Shown here one piece after another: positions 1-9,537 of a stretch of 64,000 bases of DNA. Source of the stretch: Anagrus nilaparvatae. Taxonomy: Eukaryota > Arthropoda > Insecta > Hymenoptera > Mymaridae. The DNA lies in contig JAKSXM010000007.1 of NCBI GenBank assembly GCA_022575985.1, positions 6,760,501-6,824,500 of the forward strand, in the 5' to 3' direction. The notes beneath the pieces were generated by a model that did no database searches, was not told where the DNA came from, and worked only from the letters and a program-made list of their open reading frames with translations. Numbering within the stretch: position 1 is the stretch's first letter; each line of letters opens with the position of its first letter. A program made the position numbers and the translations under genes.

Positions 1-470
1 ATAAAACGAGAAATCTATTAAGGTTTTTATTTTAATCCTAGAAAAACCATAGTAAATCATTAAAATTTTGCAAAAACAAATACATTCAAAGAGAATATTT
101 AAAAATTAAGTTTTCAAGCAGTTATCATGAAACTAAAAACTTTCTGACAAGTCTTTGAATAAATAGTTATTTTTCTGGACAGTAGCTAGAAACTACGATT
201 TCCTGGCTGCATCGCGTGTCAATTTTATTAACTTAATCGTAATCGATTCGCCACTTTGTATCCATATTTTCAAATCAACCTTAGCAAACTTATTTTTAAA
301 TAGAAACTATTTACAATAATTAAAGAACATAATTTTATAAAAAATAAAAAACATTAATAACTTTAAAAGCATAAACTACTAATACACAAAAAGATTACAA
401 TTTCATTATTTTACATATCTAGGGCAAAAAAAGCCTATTTTCTACCCTAGGGAGACGAATCCCCCCCCCC
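1..470. other. AT-rich sequence, no gene seen
   Basis: I see no open frame with coding character, no splice-site pairs framing an ORF and no recognisable repeat in this stretch. It ends in a run of about a dozen C residues near 460-472. Confidence 0.6.
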
Positions 471-480
471 CATGTAATCG

Positions 481-600
481 GATTTTATACATGATCATAC
501 ATTATCATGATTGAAGTATAAATACATGATCATACATGAATTTTGTCTCTCTATAATAATAGCTGATCATGCATGATCACACATGAGTAATAAATAAATG
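481..600. repeat. Cluster of TGATCA-centred palindromes
   Basis: The motif ACATGATCATACAT occurs near 490 and again near 522. At 564-579 there is a perfect 16-bp palindrome, TGATCATGCATGATCA. The arrangement looks like a local palindromic repeat; no function can be assigned from sequence alone. Confidence 0.55.
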
Positions 601-701
601 TTTAAAATTTAATTTTTGATAGGTAAAATTGTGATTTTTTGGCATATAAGCATCTTTTGAGATCCCAGGAAGCTAAAAAACCGGTTTTTAAAAAAAGTCT
701 G

Positions 702-705
702 TATG

Positions 706-731
<26 letters not shown>
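702..731. repeat. GT-dinucleotide microsatellite
   Basis: An uninterrupted TG run followed by two TATG steps. It sits at the same place in the family A head as the GT run near 63497-63520, so it is part of that repeat rather than an independent locus. Confidence 0.8.
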
Positions 732-737
<6 letters not shown>

Positions 738-958
738 ATCGGTGATATTTCACAAATATTATGAAATTAAAAAAGTAAAAATTAATATTTTATTGACCAG
801 AAGGTTGGAGAATTGGAGCTGAACTTAATTTTTTATTGTTTCAAATTATTTAAAATAAATACAAATTCTCAATACAAATTATTTTGATGTGTAGCAATTT
901 TTTTATTTCACAATATTTCACCAACAAATCCGTTAGCCTCTTCAGGTGATCTGATGTA

Positions 959-1945
959 ACGAGGCATTTTTGCCCGTTACAAGCAAATATTAAATATTAA
1001 ATTATTTAATATTTGCAAACATACATACACACATATTCGCGCGCCTCGAGTCTTCAAGACAGAATATTTCCGCCTAGCAACAATCAAATTTCAAAGATAT
1101 TATTTTTAGTTTAAAAATATTCTAATAGAAGATCAATAAAAAGCAGCACCGATCAATAAAAGTTATAGGTTTTCATATCGACTGATAATGATTTATAGTA
1201 TCAGCCGCACGGCGCTGTAATAGAAGACCATGCCGTTTCCTTTGCAAAACGAGCATTCCGGTTTTGGCTCTGGACCGCGAAGTTACGCGCGATGTCCATA
1301 GAGCAGTTCACGGTTTCGCACCTCCAAGTGCCAAAAAAATACTGGTAAAGATAAGCGTATTGCCTTGGAGCCAATTTTATATAAATTAAATAATTGTTTA
1401 TAAAGTGATGATTATTAAATGATTGCTAAAAGTGAAACCTTAATATATATAAATAATATAAATCAATAAATTATATTAATTAACCAACTACGGTCACCAT
1501 AACAAGAAATATTCAGATATTAAATAAAAACAAGATCGTGTGAAGTGAGAAAGCCGACAGCAGTAGATAAAAATCCTGCATCAGCATCCACGAGCTTATA
1601 CCATTATTCAGCATCCTAGCAGACATCATCCACAAGTAGACGATTCCAGCAGCAGATATATTAGCGCGGTATCGTAAAAGTGTGTGTATGTGTGATTGCG
1701 CGCGGATCGTGAATATTTTTGTGTAAAGCCACGCGGGTTTATTATTTTAGTATTTAATATAATTGTATTTCATATTTCAGCATAAATGCCTACGAGGCAA
1801 TATAAATAAATAAATAAAATTTAATTTAAATATTTTCTAATAAATAAATAAGTGTTTATTTCATTTAGTGTAAGTGCATGTTCACATATAATAATAATTC
1901 CCCACATAAATACCTATTTCTTAGAACTCCCCCACTTGCTGAGTG
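959..1945 (-). repeat. Penelope-type terminal repeat (pLTR), copy 1
   Basis: The reverse complement of this stretch closely matches 17915-18873, including the inner end (AAGTGGGGGAGTTCT) and the outer end (GGGCAAAAATGCCTC). Similarity stops sharply at both ends of both copies. The inner end lies 55 bp beyond the stop codon of the GIY-YIG frame, as expected for the 3' repeat of a Penelope element. I looked for a hammerhead ribozyme, which Penelope repeats often carry, and did not find the CUGANGA core. Confidence 0.75.
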
Positions 1946-1999
1946 AGATCGTTTCTTATGCCGAGCTAGCCGAATAACAGAGGTAATTTAATATATTTA

Positions 2000-2696
2000 T
2001 TAACGTGGGACTATGACATTTTTATATATTATAGAATTAAACGAACCGGCATTCTCATTTTCATTTATCGTATTATGGAATTTATTGATATATACCACTT
2101 CCGAAAATTTTCTTGTTCTAAAATCTGGTTCCGTGTCTAATATCGCGATATTGTTAAAATCCATATTATGCAACAGTTTGCAATGATTAGGTATTGGTTT
2201 ATTTAACTTATTCTTGATGTCTGTCAAATGGTCCTCCATTCGTTTAAAAATTCTACGTTTAGTTTCACCAATATATGAAATATCACAATCCGCAGAGTCT
2301 ATTTTATAGACTACGTTGGTGCGATTAGAATTTTTTATATCGTCCTTTCCCTTTTTAATTATACACGAAAGATTGTTATTATTGTAGGGAACTATTAGAA
2401 AATTGTATTTTCGTAATGTTCGGGTCACGCTGTTGAATATGTTTGGTATGTAAGCTAATTTTATAATGTTTTTTTGTTTATATATTGCCGCATTTTGTTT
2501 CAATATTTTTCCTCTATTTCTTAATTTATTAAAATTTATCCGTTTTTGTGTGTTTTTTTTAAATAAAATTATCGGGATACCTATTAGCCTGTAATATTCC
2601 TTTAGTAACTCTTAGATTTTTTTCATGAAATTTTTTATCCGCTAATAATGTTGCATTATCAACCAAATTATATACCATGGCAATTTTTTGTTTGAC
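2000..2696 (-). pseudogene. Penelope RT C-terminus and GIY-YIG endonuclease, frameshifted
   Basis: On the minus strand the frame opens with an RT tail (KIAMVYNLVDNATLLADKKF, then FHEKNL and ILQANRYPDNFI), which ends in a stop near 2553. A second frame then continues through KKNTQKRINFNKL to the endonuclease. The GIY-YIG core reads NVVYKI, then SYIGETKRR, with R and E/D residues following (KRMEDH). Penelope endonucleases usually have two cysteines between the GIY-like and YIG strands. Here only one remains (SADCDIS), so the metal site looks damaged. The endonuclease frame has no clear ATG, as expected for an internal domain of a larger polyprotein. Confidence 0.75.
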
Positions 2697-3570
2697 CGGA
2701 TGGTTACTCTAATTTTTTTTTTTTTTAATTTTTTTTGTCAAAAAATCTAAAACAACTTTTTTTTTTTTAATTTGGATGTAATACCTCATTTATTTCCACG
2801 AAAGTACTTATATTTGAAAGTACGATTTTTACTCGATATCTCAAATCTGATAACTAATTTTTTGAAAATTTTTTTCACCAAAAAATACAAAAAATACCAA
2901 TTTTTATTTCCTTTATGGATGCAGTACTTAATTTATTTCTGTTGAAGTACTAGTTTTATAAATATCATTTATAGTAATTTTTTGGACCTAATACTTAATT
3001 TTTTCAAAATTTTCTTTTTCAAAATTTTTGTCGCCAAAAAATACAAAAAACGCCAAAATTTTTTTTATTTTAGGACGTAATACTTAATTTTTTCCTATGA
3101 AAGTACGAGTATCTAGAATTATCGTTTGTAAAGGATTTATCCATCTGATACGTAATTTTTCGAAATCTTTTACATAAAATAATTAAAAAAATACCATAAT
3201 TTTTTTTCTTTTTGGACGTAGTACCTCATTTTTTTCCATGAAAGTACTAATATCTAGAAGTGTCGTTTTTACTCTATAACTCGAATCATATAATTTATTT
3301 TTTGAAAATTTTTTTCACCAAAGAATACAAAAAATACCATTTTTTTTTCTCTATGGACGCAGTACTTAATTTATTTCTGTGGGAGTACTAGTTTTAGAAA
3401 TATCGTTTATAGTAATTTTTTGGATCTGATACGTAATTTTTCAAAATTTTTTTTTTTCAAAATTTTTTATATAAAATAATTAAAAAAATACATAAATAAA
3501 ATACATAAATAAAATACATAAAATAATTTTAAAAAATACCATAATTTTTTTTTTTTGGACGTAGTACCTC

Positions 3571-3768
3571 AGCACGGACCAAAAGTTTGCGTGTTTTAAA
3601 TGTGGAGTTCAAGGCCACAAGTTAGAAAAATGTCCTGTGGAGAAAGCAGAATGCTTCATCTGCAGAAAAAGAGATTGCAAGGCCAAGACCGACCACCTTC
3701 CAGGATGCGGAGCATGTAAGTGTTATCAGGAGGCACTTACGGCAAGGAAGATTAAGTGTCATAGGTAA
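3571..3768 (+). pseudogene. R1-type ORF1 (gag-like) C-terminal zinc knuckles
   Basis: From about 3571 a frame reads into CFKCGVQGHKLEKC, a canonical C-x2-C-x4-H-x4-C knuckle. A second cysteine-rich segment follows (CFICRKRDC, then HLPGC), and the frame stops at 3766-3768. This is the usual nucleic-acid-binding end of ORF1 in the R1/TRAS group. The N-terminal part of ORF1 is absent because the element is 5'-truncated. ORF2 begins 23 bp downstream, the usual order. Confidence 0.8.
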
Positions 3769-3791
3769 CGTTCGGAGTCTTCCAAGGAAAT

Positions 3792-4472
3792 ATGAACAAT
3801 ACCATTCTTGCTGACCTTTTGCTTAATCAGCTCGCGGGCGAGAGAGACTCTAGCGTCGTCTTGCTATCCGAGGCGCATCGCAATAGGAATCAGCTATTCT
3901 GGTTCACCGATGACACAGGCCGGTGCGCTATATGGCTACCAGGTCGCGCTCAGACGTCTATGTCCCGACATGGAAAAGGCAACTGCCACGTCTGGGCAAT
4001 GTGCGGTGATACAACTTTCATTAGTTGTTATTTGTTACCGAATGACACTATTGGGGTGTTCACCGCAAAGCTGGCATCATTGGAGGAAACGATGAGGGAA
4101 GTCTCTGGCAACATTATATTTGCCAGGGACTTAAATGCCAGGGCCGTGGAATGGGGAATGCCAACCACGAACCGTAGGGGAACGTTGATCCTCGAAATAG
4201 CCGCTAGAACTGTTCTGGTGGTCATGAACTCTGAGAACAATCCAACCTACGTAAGGCTAGGCTTTGGTGAAACGATTCCTGACGTCACTTTTGCCTCGGC
4301 TGGGTTGGCAGAAATAGTGGGCGGTTGGAGGGTGATGGATGGAGCCAATGTCAGCGACCATAATTACATCACCTTCAAAGTGCGTGATAGGGTCGTTAAT
4401 CGTCCCACGTACAAAAAGCGCCCTTTAGGCTGGAATGTGTCAAAGATGGACGAGGACAGATTTGTGGAATAA
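3792..4472 (+). pseudogene. R1-type ORF2, APE-like endonuclease part
   Basis: The 226-codon frame begins at an ATG and matches the endonuclease of R1-clade ORF2. Visible motifs are LLSEAHRNRN near the N-terminus, a degenerate GDFNA motif (here ARDLNARAVEWG), IPDVTFAS, and the terminal SDHNYI with the catalytic histidine. The normally invariant G of GDFNA is R here, a likely inactivating or decay change. The frame is lost at about 4440-4470, where the homologous sequence continues in another frame. Confidence 0.85.
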
Positions 4473-6689
4473 AATTCGTGAAGAGCCCTCGTCTATCCTA
4501 GCCTGGCATGGAGGACCGACCACCTCAGGAGAAGCAGAGACTCTCGTCAAGAGGGTAACTGCTCTTCTGAGGGGAGCTTGCGATGCCTTTATGCCGCGTA
4601 AACGGCCCTGGAAGGGTAAAAGAAGCGTGTACTGGTGGAATGAAGAAATTGCGGAGCTTAGGCGGGTCTGTCACGGGGCACGCAGAAGACGGCAAAGAGC
4701 GCATGGCCGCCCAGAGCTGGCTACGCGCTCTGAAGAGTACAAGGAAGCCAAGCATAGGCTGGCGAAAGCCATCCGCCTCAGCAATGCGCGCTGTCTTCGG
4801 TCTCTAAGAGATGATATCGACAGCGATCCGTGGGGCCTGGGATATAAGGTTGACATGGGCAAACTTAAGTCCGTGTGTGACAACACGATGGATGAAGTAG
4901 CGACCAAAAGAATAGTGGACGCTCTCTTTCGGGATCATCCAAACCAACAACACCCGGTTTTGGATGTCCCAAGGGAGCAAGTTCCGCTATTTAGCGAGGC
5001 GGAGATGCTTCAGGCAATTAGGTCAATGAAAAATGGGAAAGCGCCAGGACCAGATGGAATATCCGCAGAAGCTCTTTAGGCGGCTGCAATTATTAATGCT
5101 TAATGCGTGCCTCGTTGCAGGCGTCTTTCCAAGGGACTGAAAAGAGGCCCACCTGGCTCTGATAAGCAAGGGAAAGGGTGAACCAGGATCTCCATTATCT
5201 TACAGACCATTGTGTATGTTAAATACCATTGGCAAGGTGATGGAGAGCATGGTCAGAGGAAGATTGCGACAGGCAATTAGGGAAGCGGGTGACCTTAGCG
5301 ACGATCAACACGGTTTTCGTTAGAGGCGTTCCACGATCGGTGCCATCGAGCAGGTCGTGAAGGTGGTTATGAGGGCCTGACAAGTACAGCCGGATATTAA
5401 ACCAGACGTCCTGCTTGTCACGTTGGATGTGAAAAACGCATTCAACTCGGCTAAGTGGGACATGTTGCACTCCCTCGAGCAGGTATTCAGAGATCCAGAT
5501 TATCTGAAAAATATACTCAGAGACTACCTCCGGGACCGATACCTGCGCTGGGACACGCTCGATGGCACAAGAGGTAAAGTATTAAGCGCAGGCATAGCGC
5601 AGGGTTCAGTTCTGGGCCCGGATCTGTAGAATGCCTTTTACGACGGCTTGCTAAAGATTGAGCTTCCGGATGGATGCTCCATGATCAGATACGCGGATGA
5701 TGTTGCTGTAACCATAACAGCTCGAGAGACAGAGGACCAGCAGAATACCTTGACTGAGGCCATGCGCCTTATCAATAGCTGGATGACGGATCACGGACTC
5801 AGACTGGCAGTTCCGAAAACGAAGATTGTCCTTCTGACCCGGAGAAGGGTTGATACCATATTCGGCGTCAGCTTTGATGACGGAGTTAATCCCCTTATGA
5901 TCCAGACCAACCCATCGGTAAAATATTTGGGGGTCTTCTTGAATAACAAGTTAATCAACAATAGACAATTCCAGCAGGCCTGTGAAAAGGCTGGCCGGGT
6001 GACAAAGTCCCTCTCGTGGCTGATGACGAACATCGGCGGTCCCAGATCAGGGAAGAGGAGGCTGTTGATGACGACAGTCAACATGGAGTTGCTCTACGGT
6101 GCAGAGGTGTGGGCGGACAATGTCCGCATAAAAAAGTACTGCAAGAAACTAAAGGCAGTACAAAGGCAGGGGGCGCTTTGAATCGCTTGCTCGTACAAGA
6201 CTGTATCAGACCCAGCGATCCTTGGAAAGGCAGGCGATCTATAACCGTGAGGAAGAAGAGCGCTGCGTAGCTTTCGTTCGCGCTCGCTCCCGCACAATGC
6301 AATGTTGGCAGTTTAGGTGGAATGGTGACCCGAGGGGACGTTGGACGCATCGCCTTATCATCGACTTGGAAAGCTGGATGAACCGTGATCATGGGGAGGT
6401 AGACTACCTTACACAGTTCCTAACTGGTCACGGTTGTTTCCGCGATATGCTTTTCAAGTGGCGCAAGGTGGCATCTCCGGAATGCTTGCATTGCCCGGGC
6501 GAGCCGGATACCGCTGAGCACACCTTTTTTAGGTGTCCTCACTTCGCTGAGGGGCGACCGCCCTTTGATAAATGGAGGCAAGAAGGAGTCGTCCCGGAAA
6601 TGCTGCGCAGTACCGTGAACTGGTACAGTGCGGCAGAGTACGTACGGGCGACACTGATTAGAAAAAAGGAGGAAGGTTTCCTCTTGTAG
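4435..6689 (+). pseudogene. R1-type ORF2, reverse transcriptase and C-terminal region, multiply broken
   Basis: After the frameshift the RT entry motif NGKAPGPDGISAEAL appears near 5035-5076, immediately followed by a stop. Further homologous segments follow: SYRPLCMLNTIGKVME near 5200; DVKNAFNSAKWD at about 5426; GIAQGSVLGPDL at 5590-5626, with the next Trp codon changed to TAG; and the catalytic RYADDVAVTI near 5690. The C-terminal frame 6222-6689 carries a CCHC-like CLHCPGEPDTAEHTFFRC and ends in KKEEGFLL. At least six stops or shifts interrupt it, so it is a dead copy. It shares domain order and sequence with the copy at 11624-13397. Confidence 0.85.
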
Positions 6690-6747
6690 GAAACTCCTCC
6701 TTTATTGACAGGGTATGGCGAAGAAATGCCTTGACTGCATTTTTTTT

Positions 6748-6786
6748 CCGGACCGAAGTACTACCTAAACAGGGAGCCCCGGTCCA
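6748..6786 (+). other. Conserved hairpin in the R1 3' UTR, copy 1
   Basis: GGACCG (6750-6755) can pair with CGGTCC (6780-6785), enclosing AAGTACTACCTAAACAGGGA. Within the loop a second small stem, CCT/AGG, caps an A-rich tetraloop. The copy at 13147-13190 keeps the loop pattern while its outer stem has different paired bases, so this is likely a structural RNA element, perhaps recognised by the RT. Confidence 0.6.
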
Positions 6787-6960
6787 GATTCTATGATATT
6801 GACATAAATGCAGGATGGTGGGGAGTTTAGTGCGTATTGTAATTCCTCCTCAGTTATACTGAGTATCTGGGCAACCATAAATTTGAGGTTAAGTCCCACA
6901 TAACCGTACAGCACGCCATGTATGGTATGCGTAAAAGCATTCTCCTCGTCCTATAAAAAA

Positions 6961-6999
6961 GGCCCCTTCTCTAAAGGGGCCCCAAAAAAAAAAAAAAAA
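6961..6999 (+). other. 3' terminal hairpin and A-run of R1 copy 1
   Basis: GGCCCCTT and AAGGGGCC form an 8-bp stem, followed directly by CCC and about sixteen A residues. This marks the 3' end of the retroelement. Copy 2 has an analogous small GC hairpin (GCGGG/CCCGC near 13314-13333) before its own A-run. Confidence 0.6.
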
Positions 7000-7029
7000 G
7001 TTTTCATCCTCTATAATTAGCCCGTATAT

Positions 7030-7330
7030 CATAGTTTTTGTCAATTATAAAAAAACCGCAATATCTTCTTAATCAATAATCAAAAAATGAAATAAATTTA
7101 ACAAAATTAGCTTTATTTTCGAAATTTCGCAAAAAAAACCCTAAAACTGATTTAAGAGTGTTCCCTTATTTTCCAGCCCTATTGGACACCGAATTCAGAT
7201 TCAGCGACCCAAAAAACATGTAGTAGAGCAAATCTCATCCAGTCAACAGATTTCGATCCCAAACCCGCATTTTAACTGGACTAATGATAAAGGTAACTAG
7301 CAAAATGTTAGGGCGTTTACATAAGTATAC
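7030..7330. repeat. Fragment of a dispersed repeat shared with 44.7-45.1 kb
   Basis: AGCGACCCAAAAAACATGTA near 7201, followed by TAGAGCAAATCTC, recurs near 45028 in the same orientation (AGCGACCCAAAAAACCTATA, TAGAGCAAATCTC). A related pair lies near 44742. There is no coding content. The fragment separates the R1 copy from the mini-exon array. Confidence 0.6.
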
Positions 7331-7334
7331 TTAC

Positions 7335-7466
7335 ATCACAGCTACTATCGCTTATTGTAATTCTAAGGGATACAGTTGCAGCTTCCTTATTTTTTTTGCT
7401 TTCACAGAAATTAACTTTATTTTTATCTGCATTGACAGTTTCATCCATTGTTTTAAATTCACTATC
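7335..7466 (-). CDS. Mini-exon unit 1 (44 codons, open)
   Basis: The acceptor TTTTTTTAG precedes GAT AGT GAA and the donor after TGT GAT is GTAAGT. The peptide is rich in charged residues and contains DETVNADKNKVNF in the middle and ISDSSCD at the end. I do not recognise the family. It is most similar to unit 2. It has no start codon of its own and would be an internal exon. Confidence 0.5.
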
Positions 7467-7730
7467 CTAAAAAAATTTTTATTTATCAATAATTTTAATT
7501 TAAATTGGATTCGCAAATTGAAAATGTAAATCATTAATTTATTATCAAAAAGATGAAAATATTTATATTTATGAATGTTTTAAGAATTTATTAATTAATA
7601 CTGTTTGCCTTATTCATTTTATGTTTCTGAATATGTTTCCATATCCGTCAAATAAAAATAACAAAAAAAATATATATATATAAATAAAAGAACTATCAAC
7701 ATTTTAAGAGTTCATAATAAGTATACTTAC

Positions 7731-7862
7731 ATCTCAGCTACTATCGCTTGTTGTAAATCTAGGGGATACAGTTGTAGCTTCCTTATCTTTTTTGCTTTCA
7801 CAGAAATTAACTTTATTTTTATCTGCATTGACAGTTTCATCCATTGTTTTAAATTCATTATC
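7731..7862 (-). pseudogene. Mini-exon unit 2 (one stop codon)
   Basis: This unit has the same length and splice sites as its neighbours and nearly the same peptide as unit 1 (DETVNADKNKVNF). However, the penultimate codon is TGA where unit 1 has TGT. It is either a decayed exon or, if skipped in splicing, a harmless one; the 132-nt phase-0 length would allow skipping. Confidence 0.5.
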
Positions 7863-8116
7863 CTAAAAAAATTTTTATTTATCAATAATTTTATTAATTT
7901 ACATTGGATTCGCAAATTAAAAAATGTAAATCATTAATTTATTATCAAAAAGATGAAAACATTTATATTTATAATGCTTTAAGAATTTATTAATTTATAT
8001 TGTTTGCCTTATTGATTTTATATGATTGCGAATATGATTACATATTTTTAAAAAGACAATAATTTATAAATAAAGTTACTGTTGATTTATTAAGAATTTA
8101 TAAAAAGTTCACTTAC

Positions 8117-8248
8117 ATCGCTGCTACTATCACTTATTTTTGATACAGAAGTCCTTTTTCTATATTCTTTTTCCTTTTCGAATTTGTTGAAATTTACTTT
8201 GCTGGTACTTGCTTTGACAATTTCATTTCTAGTGTGAAAATCATTTTC
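8117..8248 (-). CDS. Mini-exon unit 3 (44 codons, open)
   Basis: Opens ENDFHTRNEIVKASTSKVNF and ends KISDSSSD before GTAAGT. The middle is a lysine/glutamate-rich stretch (KFEKEKEYRKR). The unit is close to unit 4 and more distant from units 1 and 2, which suggests stepwise duplication of pairs. No domain recognised. Confidence 0.5.
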
Positions 8249-8510
8249 CTAAAAAAATTTTTAATTATCAATGATTTAAATTTACATTGGACTTACAAAT
8301 TAAAATATATAAATCATTAATTTATTTATAAGAAAATGAAAATATTTATATTTATAAATGTTTTGAGAATTTTTTAATTTATACTGTTTGCCTTATTAAT
8401 TTTATATAATCCCGAATATGATTACATATTTTTAAAAAGAATATAAAAAATAACAATTTATAAATAAAGTTACTGTTGATTTATTAAGAATTTATAAAAA
8501 GTTCACTTAC

Positions 8511-8642
8511 ATCGCTGCTACTATCACTTATTTTTGATACAGGAGTCCTTTCTCTATATTCTTTTTCCTTTTCGAATTTGTTGAAATTTACTTTGCTGGT
8601 ACTTGCGTTGACAATTTCATTCCTTGTTTCAAATTCATTTTC
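8511..8642 (-). CDS. Mini-exon unit 4 (44 codons, open)
   Basis: Reads ENEFETRNEIVNASTSKVNF at the start and KISDSSSD at the end, with intact acceptor and donor. It is the cleanest unit. It shares the ASTSKVNF and SDSSSD blocks with units 3 and 5. Confidence 0.5.
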
Positions 8643-8905
8643 CTAAATAAATTTTTAATTATTAATGATTTAAATTTACATTGGACTTACAAATTGAAAT
8701 ATATAAATCATTAATTTATTTATAATAAGGTGAAAACATTTATTTTTATGAATGTTTTGAGAATTTATTAATTTATACTGTTTGCCTTAATAATTTTATA
8801 TGATTCCAAATATGATTACATATTTTTAAAAAGCAAATTAAAAAAAAAAACTTTATAAATAAATTTGCTGTTGATTTAATAAGAATTTATAAAAAGTACA
8901 CTTAC

Positions 8906-9037
8906 ATCGCTGCTACTATCAATTCTTATTGATACAGGAGTCCTTTCTCTATATTCTTTTGGCTTTTTAAAATTCTTGAAATTTACTTTGCTGGTACTTG
9001 CTTTGACAGTTTCATTTCTTTTTTAAAATTCAATTTC
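8906..9037 (-). pseudogene. Mini-exon unit 5 (stop in codon 5)
   Basis: The frame begins EIEF then TAA, and continues as KRNETVKASTSKVNF to RIDSSSD. Length (132 nt), acceptor and donor match the other units. Being the most 5' unit on the minus strand, it lies next to the point (about 9265) where the array is interrupted. Confidence 0.45.
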
Positions 9038-9274
9038 CTAAAAAAATTTTTAATTATCAATGATTTAGATTTACATTGGACTTACAAATTAAAATATATA
9101 AATCATCAACTTATTTATTAGATGAAAATATTTATATTTATGTATGTTTTGAGAATTTTTTAATTTATAGTGTTTGCCTTATTAATTATATATGATTCCG
9201 AATATGATTACATATTTTTAAAAAGAAAATTAAAAAAAAAAATTTATAAATAAATTTACTGTTGATTTACAGAC

Positions 9275-9355
9275 ATGTCACACTATGCGTTGATATCGAA
9301 ATCGATGGCGAAAAATAAAAAGTATGGCGCGGCTAAATTTAAATTTTTTTTATAA
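9275..9355 (+). CDS. Very short ORF after a possible splice acceptor
   Basis: The frame opens MSHYALISKSMAKNKKYG and runs 26 codons to TAA. The sequence TTGATTTACAG lies just upstream and could act as an acceptor for a 5' UTR intron. The MSHYALI start is reminiscent of the N-termini of some insect BEN-domain-type proteins, but nothing downstream confirms this. It may be a remnant of the sequence that interrupted the mini-exon array. Confidence 0.2.
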   Translation: MSHYALISKSMAKNKKYGAAKFKFFL

Positions 9356-9537
9356 TTTAATGAAAAGTTATAACAAATTAACTTTTAATAATTTATTGGC
9401 AATATAATTATAATTAAAGTTAAAAATAATATTAATAATAAATTTAAAACATTTTAAAAATAAACTATACATTAATAATAATAATGGTACAATCATTTTC
9501 AGTAAGAATATTAATTCTTAAAAACTTCTTTACAAGT

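Larger units (their letters stand above)
959..2697 (-). mobile_element. Penelope-like element, 5'-truncated
   Basis: Read on the minus strand, the element runs from a reverse-transcriptase C-terminus (2696-2552), through a GIY-YIG endonuclease (about 2540-2000), into a terminal repeat of roughly 990 bp (1945-959). That repeat has a close inverted copy at 17915-18873. RT plus GIY-YIG plus long terminal repeats in either orientation is the known Penelope pattern. The element interrupts family A: the repeat head lies to its left and the repeat body resumes at about 2700. Most of the RT is missing, so the copy cannot be autonomous. Confidence 0.8.
640..3570 (+). repeat. Dispersed modular repeat, family A, copy 1 (interrupted)
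   Basis: A head module (GGAAGCTAAAAAACCGGTTT near 669, then a GT microsatellite at about 700-730, then GTAATCGGTGATATTTCACAAA) is followed, after an inserted Penelope fragment, by a body of degenerate units about 140-150 bp long. The units are recognised by a line such as GGACGTAGTACCTCATTT followed by TTTCCATGAAAGTACT, seen near 2775, 2923, 3073, 3213, 3354 and 3556. The same head and body recur in the same orientation near 20530-21480 and at 63397-64000. The last unit is cut by the R1 insertion at about 3570. The architecture (head, microsatellite, internal tandem units) recalls Helitron-like DINE elements, but I found no decisive Helitron end. Confidence 0.7.
3571..7000 (+). mobile_element. 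R1-clade non-LTR retrotransposon, copy 1, 5'-truncated and decayed
   Basis: Gag zinc knuckles, an APE-type endonuclease, a reverse transcriptase and a C-terminal CCHC-like tail follow each other on the plus strand. After them come a 3' UTR with a structured hairpin and an A-run at about 6984-6999. The base composition is much richer in GC than the flanks. The element starts abruptly inside a family A unit at about 3570. The frame is broken by at least one shift near 4440-4470 and by several in-frame stops. I could not find a target-site duplication. R1 elements typically target rDNA; no rDNA is visible here, so this is an ectopic insertion or belongs to an R1 relative with other targets. Confidence 0.9.
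7329..9265 (-). repeat. Tandem array of five intron-exon units (about 390 bp each)
   Basis: Five head-to-tail units have exon starts spaced 396, 386, 394 and 395 bp apart. Each unit contains, on the minus strand, an acceptor ending in TTTTTTAG (TTATTTAG in unit 4), an exon of exactly 132 nt, and the donor GAT|GTAAGT; introns of about 255-265 bp are also conserved. Because every exon is 44 codons in phase 0, any number of units can be spliced together without shifting frame. Units 1, 3 and 4 are fully open; units 2 and 5 carry one stop each. The array breaks off at about 9265 in mid-intron and at about 7300 in flanking repeat, so no first or last exon is visible here. Confidence 0.75.

Noticed and set aside
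959..1945. Hammerhead ribozyme in the Penelope terminal repeat
   Set aside because: A short stem followed by GCGAAACC exists near 1307-1323 (minus strand), but no CUGANGA box precedes it in either terminal repeat.
7352..7915. Two 60-62 residue minus-strand frames (KLLINKNFFRI..)
   Set aside because: They run across the splice acceptors of mini-exon units 1 and 2 in another phase; the 132-nt phase-0 reading with clean splice sites explains the conservation better.
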